Assembly (NCBI RefSeq): GCF_014641635.1
Contig: NZ_BMIC01000001.1
Location: 310,001 to 374,000 of the forward strand
Length of the DNA stretch: 64,000 nucleotides
DNA from: Aquaticitalea lipolytica
GTDB taxonomy: Bacteria > Bacteroidota > Bacteroidia > Flavobacteriales > Flavobacteriaceae
Reading direction: 5' to 3'
Under the pieces are notes generated by a model. It was given only the letters and a program-made list of their open reading frames with translations, did not search any database and was not told where the DNA came from. The position numbers and the translations under genes are program-made. This document shows, in pieces, positions 1 to 8,703 of this stretch; the stretch's first letter is position 1; each line of letters starts with the position of its first letter.

Positions 1-1317
1 GCCTAACAAGGTTTTTGACTTAAACAGTCCTGCTAACACAATAGCTGCATCGCGTGCATGATAACGAGGAGCTGGATCGAATTGCTTATATGAAGATTCA
101 TGCTCTTCATCAACAATTACTAATCCTAAATTACTAAATGGTAAAAATATAGATGAACGTGCTCCTAACACAATTTGAGCTTTTGCTTCATTATTTAGTA
201 CATTATACCAAACCTCAACACGCTCATGAGATGAATATTTTGAATGAAATACAGCAACTTTCTCTCCGAAATAATTTTGAAGTCGCGTAACCAATTGTGT
301 TGTTAATGCAATTTCAGGAAGCAAATACAAAGCTTGTCTTCCTTTGGCAATTGCATCTTCAATAAGCTTAACATAAATTTCAGTTTTTCCTGAAGATGTT
401 ACGCCATGAAGCAATGTGACATTTTGAGTTTTATAAGATTCTAATATCTCTTTTAAAGCCTTTTCTTGATGTTCGTTTAAGTCTTTACTATCTTCATTAT
501 CATCACCAGAATATGAAACCCTATCTGTTTGAATATGGTACTCTTCTAAAATACCTTTATCTATTAATGTCTTTATAATTGCAGTAGATGCATCACTCTC
601 TTCAGATAAGTCTGTTACTTTTACTGGTTTCTTTGTTTTTGCTGAAACTGAAAACAATGTCATTACAACATCGCGTTGTTTTGGCGCTCTGCTTAAATCT
701 TCAAGCAGATGCTGAAGTTTTTCTTGTGATGTATATGATGTATGTAATTTTACATATCGTACTAATTTTGGTTTGTACTTTTCATAAACCTCTTCTTCTA
801 CTTCAATAGCATTCTTATCTAAAAGTCGCTTTATAACTGGAAGCACATTCTTTTTATCAAGAATATTAGAAATGTCCTGAATCTTCAATGACGATTGATG
901 ATGCAAAGCTTCATAAACCAAAAACTCATCATCTTTTAAATCTTCATCATTAATAACAACATCATTATTTTTCCTAATAACAGTTTCACTTTCTAACACA
1001 AAAGCACTTGGTAATGCTCCTCGCATTACTTCGCCTAACGTACACATATAATAATTAGCTATCCACTCCCAATGTACAAGCTGAATTTTAGTTACAACAG
1101 GACTATCATCTAAAATTTGATGAATCTCTTTTGCTTCATAAATTAAAGGTTCCTGATTATGAATTTTATATACTAAAGCAGTATAAATTTTAGATTTTCC
1201 GAAAGGCACAGCAACTCGCATTCCTACTTTTAAAAAATCTGCTTCAGCCGAAGTTATGCTATAAGTAAACGATTTCTCTAAAGGAATTGGCAATATGACA
1301 TCTATAAAGTTTGCCAT
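1..1317 (-). CDS. priA: Primosomal protein N' (PriA helicase), N-terminal part, cut by window edge
   Basis: PriA is the 3'-5' DNA helicase that reloads the replisome at stalled forks. The reading frame is open from the ATG at 1317 to the window edge, giving 439 residues of a protein usually near 800. It starts MANFIDVILPIPL, typical of the PriA 3'-DNA-binding domain. A Walker A motif (GVTSSGKTEIY) lies near residue 305 and the helicase motif II DEEH at 403-406, followed by SSYKQFDPAPRYHARD, which is very characteristic of PriA. The zinc-binding region and C-terminal helicase half lie outside the window. The start is 4 bases downstream of the yihY stop, so it is the third gene of a nadC-yihY-priA operon. 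Confidence 0.95.
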   Translation of the reverse strand, partial: MANFIDVILPIPLEKSFTYSITSAEADFLKVGMRVAVPFGKSKIYTALVYKIHNQEPLIYEAKEIHQILDDSPVVTKIQLVHWEWIANYYMCTLGEVMRGALPSAFVLESETVIRKNNDVVINDEDLKDDEFLVYEALHHQSSLKIQDISNILDKKNVLPVIKRLLDKNAIEVEEEVYEKYKPKLVRYVKLHTSYTSQEKLQHLLEDLSRAPKQRDVVMTLFSVSAKTKKPVKVTDLSEESDASTAIIKTLIDKGILEEYHIQTDRVSYSGDDNEDSKDLNEHQEKALKEILESYKTQNVTLLHGVTSSGKTEIYVKLIEDAIAKGRQALYLLPEIALTTQLVTRLQNYFGEKVAVFHSKYSSHERVEVWYNVLNNEAKAQIVLGARSSIFLPFSNLGLVIVDEEHESSYKQFDPAPRYHARDAAIVLAGLFKSKTLLG

Positions 1318-1321
1318 AATG

Positions 1322-2272
1322 CTAAAAGTTTTTCTTTAATCGATGTAAAGAAGCATTTAACTCGTAACCCAACAACAGAATATTTGAGTTTAACCATAGG
1401 TAAAACAGAAGTATTAATAACGCTCCAATAGAACCATAAAGTTCATTGTATTTAGAGAAGTTATCAATATATATTCCGAATAAATAAGACGTTAAAATAA
1501 TTAGAAGCGTGGTAAATAATGCTCCTAAAGAAAAGAAACTAGATGCTTTTCCTTCTTTAGTACCAAAATAATACAATATTGCAGTTGCAATATAAACCAT
1601 GAGTACAAAAAACAAATACTTGGCTAAAACTACCCAGAACACTCCTGTTCCGCTTTTGGTAAATCCTTTATTATTTAAACTATCAAAAAATGGTTGGATA
1701 ATATAAATCTCAAAATATCCAAAAACTGCTACTGTAACTATTAAAAGTATTGCTAAAATTATTGCAACTCCTAGAGCGTATACATATTGCTTAAATACAT
1801 TTCTTGATAATTGTTCATGATAAGAACTTTCAAAGCCTGAAAACACGGCATTTACTCCGTTAGCCATAAGTAATATTGACAATATAAATACTGATGACAA
1901 TAATCCTCCTCTTGCTGTACTCTCATTATTTTCAATATTCTCAAAGATATTAGAAAAGAAAAAATCTGATGTTTGTGGCGGCAAAAACGATTCTAAAAAT
2001 GATAAAAATTCTATTTTAAAGTCATCAATAGGTATGTATGGAATTACTATTAAAATAAATAACAAGAATGGAAAAATTGCTGTAAAAAAACTAAATGCAA
2101 TTGCACTTGCACGAGTAGCTAAAGCTCCTTTTGCAATACCAATAGTGTATAACTCTAATAAATCGTAAAGAGATAAACCTTCTAGTCTTGGAGGTTTTAT
2201 TTTTTTAAGAAATCTAACCAATACATTTAGTATCGGAATTTTATCAAGTTTATCTTCAATAGGTTTAGTCAT
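1322..2272 (-). CDS. YihY/virulence factor BrkB family membrane protein
   Basis: A 316-residue inner membrane protein of the YihY/BrkB family (once misnamed RNase BN); its substrate is not established. About six hydrophobic segments are visible between residues 40 and 305, and the family-typical stretch around ASAIAFSFFTAIFPFLLF lies near residues 56-73. The cytoplasmic N-terminus is basic. The ATG begins one base after the nadC stop and the stop is 4 bases before priA, so the three genes are very probably co-transcribed and translationally coupled. Function within that operon is not evident from the sequence. Confidence 0.88.
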   Translation of the reverse strand: MTKPIEDKLDKIPILNVLVRFLKKIKPPRLEGLSLYDLLELYTIGIAKGALATRASAIAFSFFTAIFPFLLFILIVIPYIPIDDFKIEFLSFLESFLPPQTSDFFFSNIFENIENNESTARGGLLSSVFILSILLMANGVNAVFSGFESSYHEQLSRNVFKQYVYALGVAIILAILLIVTVAVFGYFEIYIIQPFFDSLNNKGFTKSGTGVFWVVLAKYLFFVLMVYIATAILYYFGTKEGKASSFFSLGALFTTLLIILTSYLFGIYIDNFSKYNELYGSIGALLILLFYLWLNSNILLLGYELNASLHRLKKNF

Positions 2273-2273
2273 T

Positions 2274-3131
2274 TTAAACCGCTTTTAAACTTAAATCCAT
2301 ATTATATACAGAATGTGTTAATGCACCTGATGAAATGTAATTTACACCACATTCAGCATAATGTCTGGCAGTTTTTTCGTTAATTCCTCCAGACGATTCT
2401 GTTAAACACTTTTTGCCTATTAGTTTTACTGCTGTTTTAGTATCGTTATAGTTAAAGTTATCTATCAAAATTCTGTACACACCATCACTCTCTAAAATTT
2501 CTTCAATTTCTTTAAGGTTTCTGGCCTCAACAATAATCTTTAAATCCTTATTTGTGTCTTTCAAATACTGCTTTGTTTTGTTTATTGCTTTAGTGATTCC
2601 TCCTGCAAAATCGATATGATTATCTTTTAGCATAATCATATCATATAATGCAAATCTGTGATTTTCGCCACCACCAATTTTAACAGCCCATTTTTCTAAA
2701 GCTCTAATTCCTGGTGTTGTTTTACGTGTATCGAGAATTTGAGTCCCTGTACCTTCTAACAAATCGACAAAAACTCTTGTTTTTGTAGCAATCGCACTCA
2801 TACGTTGCATAGCGTTTAATACTAAACGCTCAGCTTTTAAAATAGATTGTGAGGCACCTTCAACATAAAAAACAATATCTCCATATTTCACTTTACTACC
2901 ATCTTCAATTAATGTTTCTACTGTCATGTTTTTATCAACATATTGAAACACTTTTTTAGCAAATTCAACACCTGCAATAATGCCTTCATCTTTTACCAAA
3001 AGCTTTGCTTTTCCTTGTGTAGATGCTGGTATACAAGCTAACGAGCTATGATCACCATCGCCTACATCTTCTCTAATGGCATTAGCAATTATGAGTTCTA
3101 TTTCTTTATTGAATTGTTCTTGTGAAATCAT
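2274..3131 (-). CDS. nadC: Nicotinate-nucleotide diphosphorylase (carboxylating), quinolinate phosphoribosyltransferase
   Basis: NadC converts quinolinate and PRPP to nicotinate mononucleotide, CO2 and pyrophosphate, the third step of de novo NAD synthesis in the cytosol. The 285 residues match the normal family length. Diagnostic motifs are DTRKTTPGIRALEKWAV (about residues 134-150) and GGGENHRFALYDMIMLKDNH just after it, which carry the substrate-binding Arg, Lys and His residues, and the C-terminal ESSGGI. It is the first gene of the leftward nadC-yihY-priA operon and is divergent from rlmH with about 100 bases between the start codons. No other NAD synthesis gene is in the window. Confidence 0.97.
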   Translation of the reverse strand: MISQEQFNKEIELIIANAIREDVGDGDHSSLACIPASTQGKAKLLVKDEGIIAGVEFAKKVFQYVDKNMTVETLIEDGSKVKYGDIVFYVEGASQSILKAERLVLNAMQRMSAIATKTRVFVDLLEGTGTQILDTRKTTPGIRALEKWAVKIGGGENHRFALYDMIMLKDNHIDFAGGITKAINKTKQYLKDTNKDLKIIVEARNLKEIEEILESDGVYRILIDNFNYNDTKTAVKLIGKKCLTESSGGINEKTARHYAECGVNYISSGALTHSVYNMDLSLKAV

Positions 3132-3220
3132 TGTTTGTAATTTATTGCTAAAATACTAATTGAAATACAAATTATTGAAATTACTGCAGCAAAACTTCGA
3201 GGCAAATTCTAATAAAAATG

Positions 3221-3228
3221 TAAATTTG
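3221..3228 (+). promoter_or_regulatory. Bacteroidota -7 promoter element (TAnnTTTG) for rlmH
   Basis: TAAATTTG matches the Bacteroidota sigma-A -7 consensus TAnnTTTG. It ends only 3 bases before the rlmH ATG at 3232, so the transcript would be leaderless or nearly so. The -33 TTTG is poorly conserved here. Confidence 0.5.
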
Positions 3229-3231
3229 CAT

Positions 3232-3705
3232 ATGACAATAAAACTCCTTGCCATAGGCAAAACTGATAATAAAGAGCTTCAGTCTTTAATTGACGATTAC
3301 CAAAAGCGTCTTGGATTTTATATTAAGTTTGAATTTGATATTATTCCTGATTTAAAAAAAGTAAAACACTTAAGTGAAGACCAACAAAAACAAAAAGAAG
3401 GCGATCTTATTTTAGGTAAAATAAGCTCTACAGATGTTTTAATTCTATTAGACGAAAATGGTAAACAAATGGATTCTGTTGGCTTTTCAGGTTACTTACA
3501 AAAACACATGAATTCTGGTATTAAGCAACTTGTTTTTGTTATTGGAGGTCCTTACGGATTTTCACAAGAAGTATATAACAAATCACAAGGTAAAATATCA
3601 TTATCTAAAATGACATTTTCTCATCAAATGATACGATTGTTTATTGTAGAGCAACTTTACAGAGGATTCACAATTTTAAAGAATGAACCTTATCATCACA
3701 GATAA
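3232..3705 (+). CDS. rlmH: 23S rRNA (pseudouridine1915-N3)-methyltransferase RlmH
   Basis: RlmH is a SPOUT-class methyltransferase that uses SAM to methylate pseudouridine 1915 in helix 69 of 23S rRNA. From the ATG at 3232 the protein is 157 residues (MTIKLLAIGKTD), the normal size; a longer frame from 3160 adds 24 residues without family resemblance and would start upstream of the likely -7 element, so it is not used. The SAM-binding knot is visible as VIGGPYGFS and the C-terminus as LYRGFTILKNEPYHHR, the family's usual ending. It is convergent with the hibernation factor gene, with 3 bases between stops. Confidence 0.96.
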   Translation: MTIKLLAIGKTDNKELQSLIDDYQKRLGFYIKFEFDIIPDLKKVKHLSEDQQKQKEGDLILGKISSTDVLILLDENGKQMDSVGFSGYLQKHMNSGIKQLVFVIGGPYGFSQEVYNKSQGKISLSKMTFSHQMIRLFIVEQLYRGFTILKNEPYHHR

Positions 3706-3708
3706 ATT

Positions 3709-4008
3709 TTAGTGGGTTTTATAAATTTCTTTACGTTTTTTAAGCTGTTTTTCTAAATCACTAATAGTGTTCTTAACTGATAATTCGTAATTTTTCTCAT
3801 CAGAAGAAGCAAATATTCGAGGCCCTGGTAAGCTTAATTCTATTTTACATATTTTACCTTTACCTTTTGGATCTGGTTGTACTTCAAAATGAACCTGAGC
3901 ACTAATTATCCATTCGTATTTTTTTCCTAGTTTTTTTAATCTTTCAGAGACATATTCATTCATTGCCTCACTAGCTGCCATATTTACATATTGAATATTT
4001 ATTGTCAT
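3709..4008 (-). CDS. Ribosome hibernation-promoting factor, short form (HPF/RaiA family)
   Basis: A 99-residue protein of the HPF/RaiA/YfiA family, which binds in the 30S decoding region and holds ribosomes inactive in stationary phase. The beta-alpha-beta-beta-beta-alpha fold is readable: MTINIQYVNM, then the helix with SEAMNEYVSERLKKLGKKY, strands around AQVHFEVQPD and CKIELSLPGPRIFASS, and a final helix DLEKQLKKRKEIY. It lacks the C-terminal dimerisation domain of long HPF, so it is the short form. It is a single gene convergent with rlmH. Confidence 0.9.
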   Translation of the reverse strand: MTINIQYVNMAASEAMNEYVSERLKKLGKKYEWIISAQVHFEVQPDPKGKGKICKIELSLPGPRIFASSDEKNYELSVKNTISDLEKQLKKRKEIYKTH

Positions 4009-4083
4009 CGCTTTGGTTTTAATTGTTAATTCAAAAATAATAATGATGCATTAAACAGAATATGATGAATATCATAAATAAAA

Positions 4084-6150
4084 TTATTCTAATCCTAAAC
4101 TTTTAATATAAGCTTCGTTGTTTGAAGGTCGTCCTAAAAACTCTTCAACAGCCTCAAGAATATCTCTTTGATTTCCATTAGATAGTATTAAATTTCTATA
4201 ACGTAACCCAGTGGCTTTATCTTTTAGTCCATTTTTTTCAAAAACTGTAAACATATCTTGAGCAAATACTTCAGACCACAAATAACCATACATATATACT
4301 GGATGTGTATTAATATGTATCCAACTTGCTTGAGTATGAGTCCCTTCAATATAACTATTCATCACTCCCATTTGCTTATCAATATCTCGCCATAATTGAT
4401 CTGTATCAAAAGGTGTTTCTGGATTATACTTGTCGTATAAATTCATATCATAAATACAACGTCTTAAAGAGCCTTGAGCTCCTAAACCTGAAGATACATT
4501 TTTAGCACTTATCATACTATCAAACATATCTTTAGGAAATACCTCTCCTGTTTCGTAATGTTTAGCAAATGAGCTTAAAATATCATAATCGAAAATCCAA
4601 TTTTCAAAAATTTGTGACATTGCTTCTGCAAAATCTGCTTTAGAATTACCTTGAGTACTAAACTCTCCATTGTACGACATGCCTTCTACAATATGCCCAA
4701 ACTCGTGAAAAAGTGTACTTAACTCGTTATGACTTAACAACGATGGTAATTTATCTGTTGGTCTTGTAAAGTTTCCTAATAACATTGATACTGGTACTTC
4801 ATAGCCTTCATTAGTCATTCTGCCATTTGTTAAAGGCACTCCATAAAACCATGATTCTTTGTTTGGTCTAGGGAATAAATCGAGGTAAAAACGTCCTTTT
4901 AATTTTCCATTTTCAAAAACTTCGTATGCTTCAACTTCTTCATGCCAAACTGAAGCATTTTCCATTTTTCTAAACTCTAATCCTAGTAATTCTTGGTAAA
5001 GCTCAAACATACCTGCCAAACATTCATTCATAGGCAAATATTCGCGCATTCTTTCATTGTCGACTTTATATTGCGTTTTTAATATTTGATTTTTATAGTA
5101 CCCTAAATCCCATGGGTTAACTTCACTAGTGTCGTTTGGTGTTTTTAATTCTTTATTCCTAATTTGTTTTAATACTTCTAAATCATTGATTGCCTTTTCT
5201 TTAGACTCTGCAACCAAACCATCAATAAACTTCCAAACAGTTTCAGGGGTTTTAGCCATTTTAGGTTTTAAATTATATTCAGCGAAAGAGCTATAACCCA
5301 TTAATTTTGCTAATTGATAACGCTTACTAACTAAAGAGTCTAGTATAACTAAATTTTTGTCGGCTCCTCTATTTGAATATTTGGTTGTAAATGCTTTTCT
5401 AACATCAGAAGATGTTGCATTACTCATAACAGGTGCACTAGTTGAGTTTTGCACAGGAATTTCATAACCTTTATCTTTTTTGTATTTCTCTTTAAAAGCT
5501 TCAGGTAGCCCTTTAGCTCCATTTTCATCTAATACCAATACTTCATTTGCAGTATTCATATTTGTAGAGTACTGTGTGGTTAAGTTATTAATTTCATCTA
5601 TTAACTTCTTGTATTTTTCTAAATCTTCAGCATTTAAATTAACACCAGATTGCTTGAAATTTTCAATAACATCATCAACAAGACGTTTTCTGTGAGCTTT
5701 TAGCTGCTTATATTCTTCCGATTCTGAAAATATTAAGTATTGCTTAAACAATTTATTATCAGAACCCATGCTTGTAAAATAAGAGCTAAGCTTTTGGTAC
5801 CCTTCCAACCCTTTAGCTCTAACTAACGAATCTGGTGAAACCCAATACAACATAAATGCATTGTTACTTGCTTTACTTAACTCGCTAGTAATTCTATCTC
5901 CTTCTACAACAGTATTTTCAAATGTTGGTGTTTTTATTTGTTTAATGGCTTCAACTGCTTGTTCTGCATTTTTAAGTGTAACATCAACATATTCTTCTAT
6001 TGATTTTCCTGAAACTTTAGCATAATCTACAGGGACATTTAAAGCAACATTAAATGAGTTATCTGCTGAAAGTTCTATAAGCTTAACTTCTTTTTTTTCG
6101 GAACAATTCATAAGCAATATTAGGGATAGAGAATACAATACAGTTTTCAT
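4084..6150 (-). CDS. M3 family zinc metallopeptidase (Dcp-like), lipoprotein
   Basis: A 688-residue M3 (thimet oligopeptidase/dipeptidyl carboxypeptidase) peptidase that cleaves short peptides. The zinc site is HEFGH at 482-486. The N-terminus has a short hydrophobic segment ending in LLMNC, a lipobox with the modified Cys near residue 16, so it is probably anchored in the outer or inner membrane facing the periplasm. The C-terminal NTHPVYMYGYLWSEVFA is typical of Bacteroidota Dcp-like enzymes. It stands alone, 29 bases downstream of the acyl-CoA synthetase gene and possibly co-transcribed with it. The exact peptide specificity cannot be told. Confidence 0.92.
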   Translation of the reverse strand: MKTVLYSLSLILLMNCSEKKEVKLIELSADNSFNVALNVPVDYAKVSGKSIEEYVDVTLKNAEQAVEAIKQIKTPTFENTVVEGDRITSELSKASNNAFMLYWVSPDSLVRAKGLEGYQKLSSYFTSMGSDNKLFKQYLIFSESEEYKQLKAHRKRLVDDVIENFKQSGVNLNAEDLEKYKKLIDEINNLTTQYSTNMNTANEVLVLDENGAKGLPEAFKEKYKKDKGYEIPVQNSTSAPVMSNATSSDVRKAFTTKYSNRGADKNLVILDSLVSKRYQLAKLMGYSSFAEYNLKPKMAKTPETVWKFIDGLVAESKEKAINDLEVLKQIRNKELKTPNDTSEVNPWDLGYYKNQILKTQYKVDNERMREYLPMNECLAGMFELYQELLGLEFRKMENASVWHEEVEAYEVFENGKLKGRFYLDLFPRPNKESWFYGVPLTNGRMTNEGYEVPVSMLLGNFTRPTDKLPSLLSHNELSTLFHEFGHIVEGMSYNGEFSTQGNSKADFAEAMSQIFENWIFDYDILSSFAKHYETGEVFPKDMFDSMISAKNVSSGLGAQGSLRRCIYDMNLYDKYNPETPFDTDQLWRDIDKQMGVMNSYIEGTHTQASWIHINTHPVYMYGYLWSEVFAQDMFTVFEKNGLKDKATGLRYRNLILSNGNQRDILEAVEEFLGRPSNNEAYIKSLGLE

Positions 6151-6179
6151 AATTAATAATTTTAGTGTTCACAAATATA

Positions 6180-7820
6180 CTACTCAAAGATTACCTTTTC
6201 ATCCATATCGAACCAACTTTTATAAAAGTCTTGATGAATTTTCTCTATGGCACTACGTTTTACTTTTAAGCTTGGTGTTGCCAATCCATTAGCGACAGTC
6301 CAATCTTCTTTCATTACCACAACTTTTTCTAATCGTTCGTGTTTTTCTAGTGTTGGATTTATTTGCTCTACAGATTTCATTATACTAGTAATAAACTCTT
6401 TTTTAGGTTTTGCTTTTCCTAATTCTGAAAGCGTAATCAATGCTATAGGTTGCGGAATTCCTGTTCCAACAATACAAATCTGCTCAACATCTGTATTATT
6501 AGATAGTAATAACTCAATATGTGAAGGCGAAATATACTTTCCCTTATCGGTTTTAAATTGATCTTTAACTCGTCCTGTTATGGTTAAAAATCCATCATGA
6601 TCAAACTCACCAATATCTCCTGTTTTTAAATAGCCTTCATCATCAAATACTTCAGCAGTTAAATCTGGTGCTTTGTAATACCCTTTCATTAAACAGTCAT
6701 TTTTAATACAAATTTCTCCTTCGGCAGATAGTTTTGCTTTTACATTGTAAAGTGTTTTACCAACAGTACCTACTTTACTAGCTTTTGGTGTATTAAAATG
6801 AGACACACAGCAATCTTCTGTCATGCCATATCCTTGCTGAATAGTAATACCAAGTTTTTTATACCATATAACCATATCAGCTGCAATAGGTGCTGCTGCA
6901 GAAGCAATGAATACAGCTTCTTTTAATCCTAACTTCTTCTTTAGCTTATTCTTAATAAGCGTGTTTAAAAGTGGGATTTTCAAAAGCATATTAAGTTTCT
7001 TTTGTGATACAGACTCAAGTATTTTTTCTCTAAACTTGGTCCAAATTCTTGGTACAGCAAAAAACAAATGTGGTTGATTTGCTTCTAGTTCTTTAGCAAA
7101 AGTCTCTAAAGATTCAGCAAAAGAAATGGCTGCTCCCAAAACAACTCCTGCATTTATTAATAAACGCTCTGCTACATGCGCTAATGGCAAATAGGAAAAC
7201 AATCTTAAATTATTTGGCAACGAAAACAAGGTAATTAGCGTTGATGAGCTTTCCATAAAATTACTTGCTGTGTGCATCACACCTTTTGGCGTTCCTGTAG
7301 TACCAGATGTATAAATAATAGTATGCAAACTATTAGTGTCAGGTAGAGAAACAGAGTCTAAAGGTTTGCGTTTTTCAATTAAATCTTCCCATAGCTCACC
7401 AACTTGTTCTCCATAAATTCCAATACTAATTATAGGAATATTTGGAATACCTGATTTTTGAGATTCAAAATCGTCTAGTTTACCAATAATTATTGCCTTA
7501 GACTCACTATGTATTAGTATTTGATTAATAGAATCGGCATTAAGCGTAGGATATATAGGTATAGAAACACATCCTGCCATCATAATCGCTAAATCAGAAA
7601 TTACCCAATGTGCGCAATTTTTTGATAATAGTGCTATATGAGAACCTTCTTTAAGATTAAGTGTTTTAAAATGTGAAGCTATTCTACGTGCTTCATCTCC
7701 TGCTTCTTTAAAAGTGTAATTAATAAATTTACCATTAATTGGTTGCTTTAAAAAAACATGGTTTGGCGTATTTTTTTCCCAGTGTAAAAAAGCCTCCAAA
7801 GGTGAATTAAATGTATGCAT
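6180..7820 (-). CDS. AMP-dependent long-chain fatty acid--CoA ligase
   Basis: An adenylate-forming enzyme that activates fatty acids with ATP to acyl-AMP and then acyl-CoA. The P-loop motif IIYTSGTTGTPKGVMHT is near residue 167-183, followed by QQGYGMTED (the A5 motif) and YLKTGDIGEFDHDG with ITGRVKDQFKT (A7/A8), then the C-terminal subdomain. At 546 residues it is shorter than the usual 590-600 of Bacteroidota long-chain ligases, mostly at the C-terminal side. The gene is divergent from rdgB. Chain-length preference is not deducible; acyl-CoA ligase rather than a peptide synthetase domain is supported by the absence of carrier domains. Confidence 0.92.
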   Translation of the reverse strand: MHTFNSPLEAFLHWEKNTPNHVFLKQPINGKFINYTFKEAGDEARRIASHFKTLNLKEGSHIALLSKNCAHWVISDLAIMMAGCVSIPIYPTLNADSINQILIHSESKAIIIGKLDDFESQKSGIPNIPIISIGIYGEQVGELWEDLIEKRKPLDSVSLPDTNSLHTIIYTSGTTGTPKGVMHTASNFMESSSTLITLFSLPNNLRLFSYLPLAHVAERLLINAGVVLGAAISFAESLETFAKELEANQPHLFFAVPRIWTKFREKILESVSQKKLNMLLKIPLLNTLIKNKLKKKLGLKEAVFIASAAAPIAADMVIWYKKLGITIQQGYGMTEDCCVSHFNTPKASKVGTVGKTLYNVKAKLSAEGEICIKNDCLMKGYYKAPDLTAEVFDDEGYLKTGDIGEFDHDGFLTITGRVKDQFKTDKGKYISPSHIELLLSNNTDVEQICIVGTGIPQPIALITLSELGKAKPKKEFITSIMKSVEQINPTLEKHERLEKVVVMKEDWTVANGLATPSLKVKRSAIEKIHQDFYKSWFDMDEKVIFE

Positions 7821-7952
7821 ACGTTTTAATTGATGCTTTTAAAGATAGGAAAGTTTTTAAGAAGATAGACGTTGAGCAATTAACGAAGTTAGGATATTAT
7901 TTTGTTTAAATCTTTATAATTGTACTTTTGATTTTTCAAATTAACAAATCAC

Positions 7953-8528
7953 ATGCAACTCGTTTTCGCTACCAATAACCATAATAAGATAAAAGAAGTA
8001 CAGTGTTTAATTCCACAGCACATAAAGTTATTAAGTCTTGAAGATATTGGTTGTTTAGAAGATGTTCCAGAAACTCAAACTACAATTGTAGGCAATGCAA
8101 AACAAAAAGCAGAATATATTAAAACCAATTATGGTTACGATTGTTTTGCCGACGATACAGGTTTAGAAGTACAAGTTCTTAATGGAGTACCAGGTGTATA
8201 TTCAGCACGTTATGCTGGAGAACAACGAAATGCTGATGATAATATGAATAAACTCTTAAACGAGCTAAAACCACATACAAATAGACAAGCACAATTTAAA
8301 ACAGTGATAGCTTTACATCTCAACGGCAAACTAAAAACCTTTACAGGTATTTGTGAAGGAGATATTACACAAACTAAACAAGGAGACAAAGGTTTTGGTT
8401 ATGATCCCATTTTTAAAGCTAAAGGTTATACTAAAACTTTTGCTGAAATGTCATTAGAAGAAAAAAATACTATTGGTCATAGAGGAAAAGCTGTAAAACT
8501 ATTGATTGATTTTTTAAACTCTATTTAA
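7953..8528 (+). CDS. rdgB: Non-canonical purine NTP pyrophosphatase (RdgB/HAM1 family)
   Basis: A 191-residue house-cleaning enzyme that hydrolyses dITP, XTP and ITP to the monophosphates and keeps deaminated purines out of DNA and RNA. Conserved motifs are FATNNHNKIKEV at the N-terminus, DDTGLEVQVLNGVPGVYSAR (catalytic acidic residues; about 67-86), GDKGFGYDPIF and the C-terminal HRGKAV. Length is normal. The gene is divergent from the acyl-CoA ligase and is followed by the helicase leader. Confidence 0.96.
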   Translation: MQLVFATNNHNKIKEVQCLIPQHIKLLSLEDIGCLEDVPETQTTIVGNAKQKAEYIKTNYGYDCFADDTGLEVQVLNGVPGVYSARYAGEQRNADDNMNKLLNELKPHTNRQAQFKTVIALHLNGKLKTFTGICEGDITQTKQGDKGFGYDPIFKAKGYTKTFAEMSLEEKNTIGHRGKAVKLLIDFLNSI

Positions 8529-8579
8529 CATATTGTAAATCAAATAATTATCAATTAGGATTTATCATATATAAAAGCG

Positions 8580-8587
8580 TATCTTTG
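8580..8587 (+). promoter_or_regulatory. -7 promoter element of the helicase leader transcript
   Basis: TATCTTTG fits the Bacteroidota TAnnTTTG element. A start of transcription a few bases downstream would give a leader of about 105 bases before the helicase ATG at 8700, much longer than for most genes in this window. Confidence 0.6.
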
Positions 8588-8599
8588 CACCTTGAAATT

Positions 8600-8701
8600 C
8601 CTCAGAGTGAGGATGTGTTACTAGAAGTTTAGGTTTAAGTATGTCGATTCGCTTCTCTTGTAACACCAAAGAACATAATCGAATACTTATTACAATCGAA
8701 T
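8600..8701 (+). promoter_or_regulatory. Structured 5' leader of DEAD-box helicase (candidate cis-regulatory RNA)
   Basis: Several paired elements are directly readable. A small hairpin is formed by 8600-8604 with 8608-8612. A longer stem pairs 8615-8621 (GTGTTAC) with 8660-8666 (GTAACAC) and 8623-8627 (AGAAG) with 8652-8656. Its loop holds TCGATTCG (8644-8651). The octamer AATCGAAT occurs twice downstream, at 8677-8684 and 8694-8701; the second overlaps the helicase start codon, and AATCGA can pair with TCGATT of the loop. This suggests a pseudoknot that would hide the start codon. Regulation is inference; the repeats are seen. Confidence 0.5.
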
Positions 8702-8703
8702 GA
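8641..8703 (+). CDS. Possible 20-codon leader peptide ORF upstream of the helicase
   Basis: An ATG at 8641 opens a 20-codon frame (MSIRFSCNTKEHN...) that ends in TGA at 8701-8703, overlapping the helicase ATG at 8700 as ATGA. The overlap is the classic geometry for translational coupling. The start lies inside the loop of the leader hairpin, so ribosomes translating it would disrupt both the stem and the possible pairing with the start-codon region. No Shine-Dalgarno is seen, which is usual here. A random 20-codon ORF is not excluded. Confidence 0.35.
   Translation: MSIRFSCNTKEHNRILITIE

Noticed and set aside
588-809. 73-codon plus-strand ORF
   Set aside because: It is antisense to priA, very rich in Leu as expected for a shadow frame, and has no promoter or neighbours.
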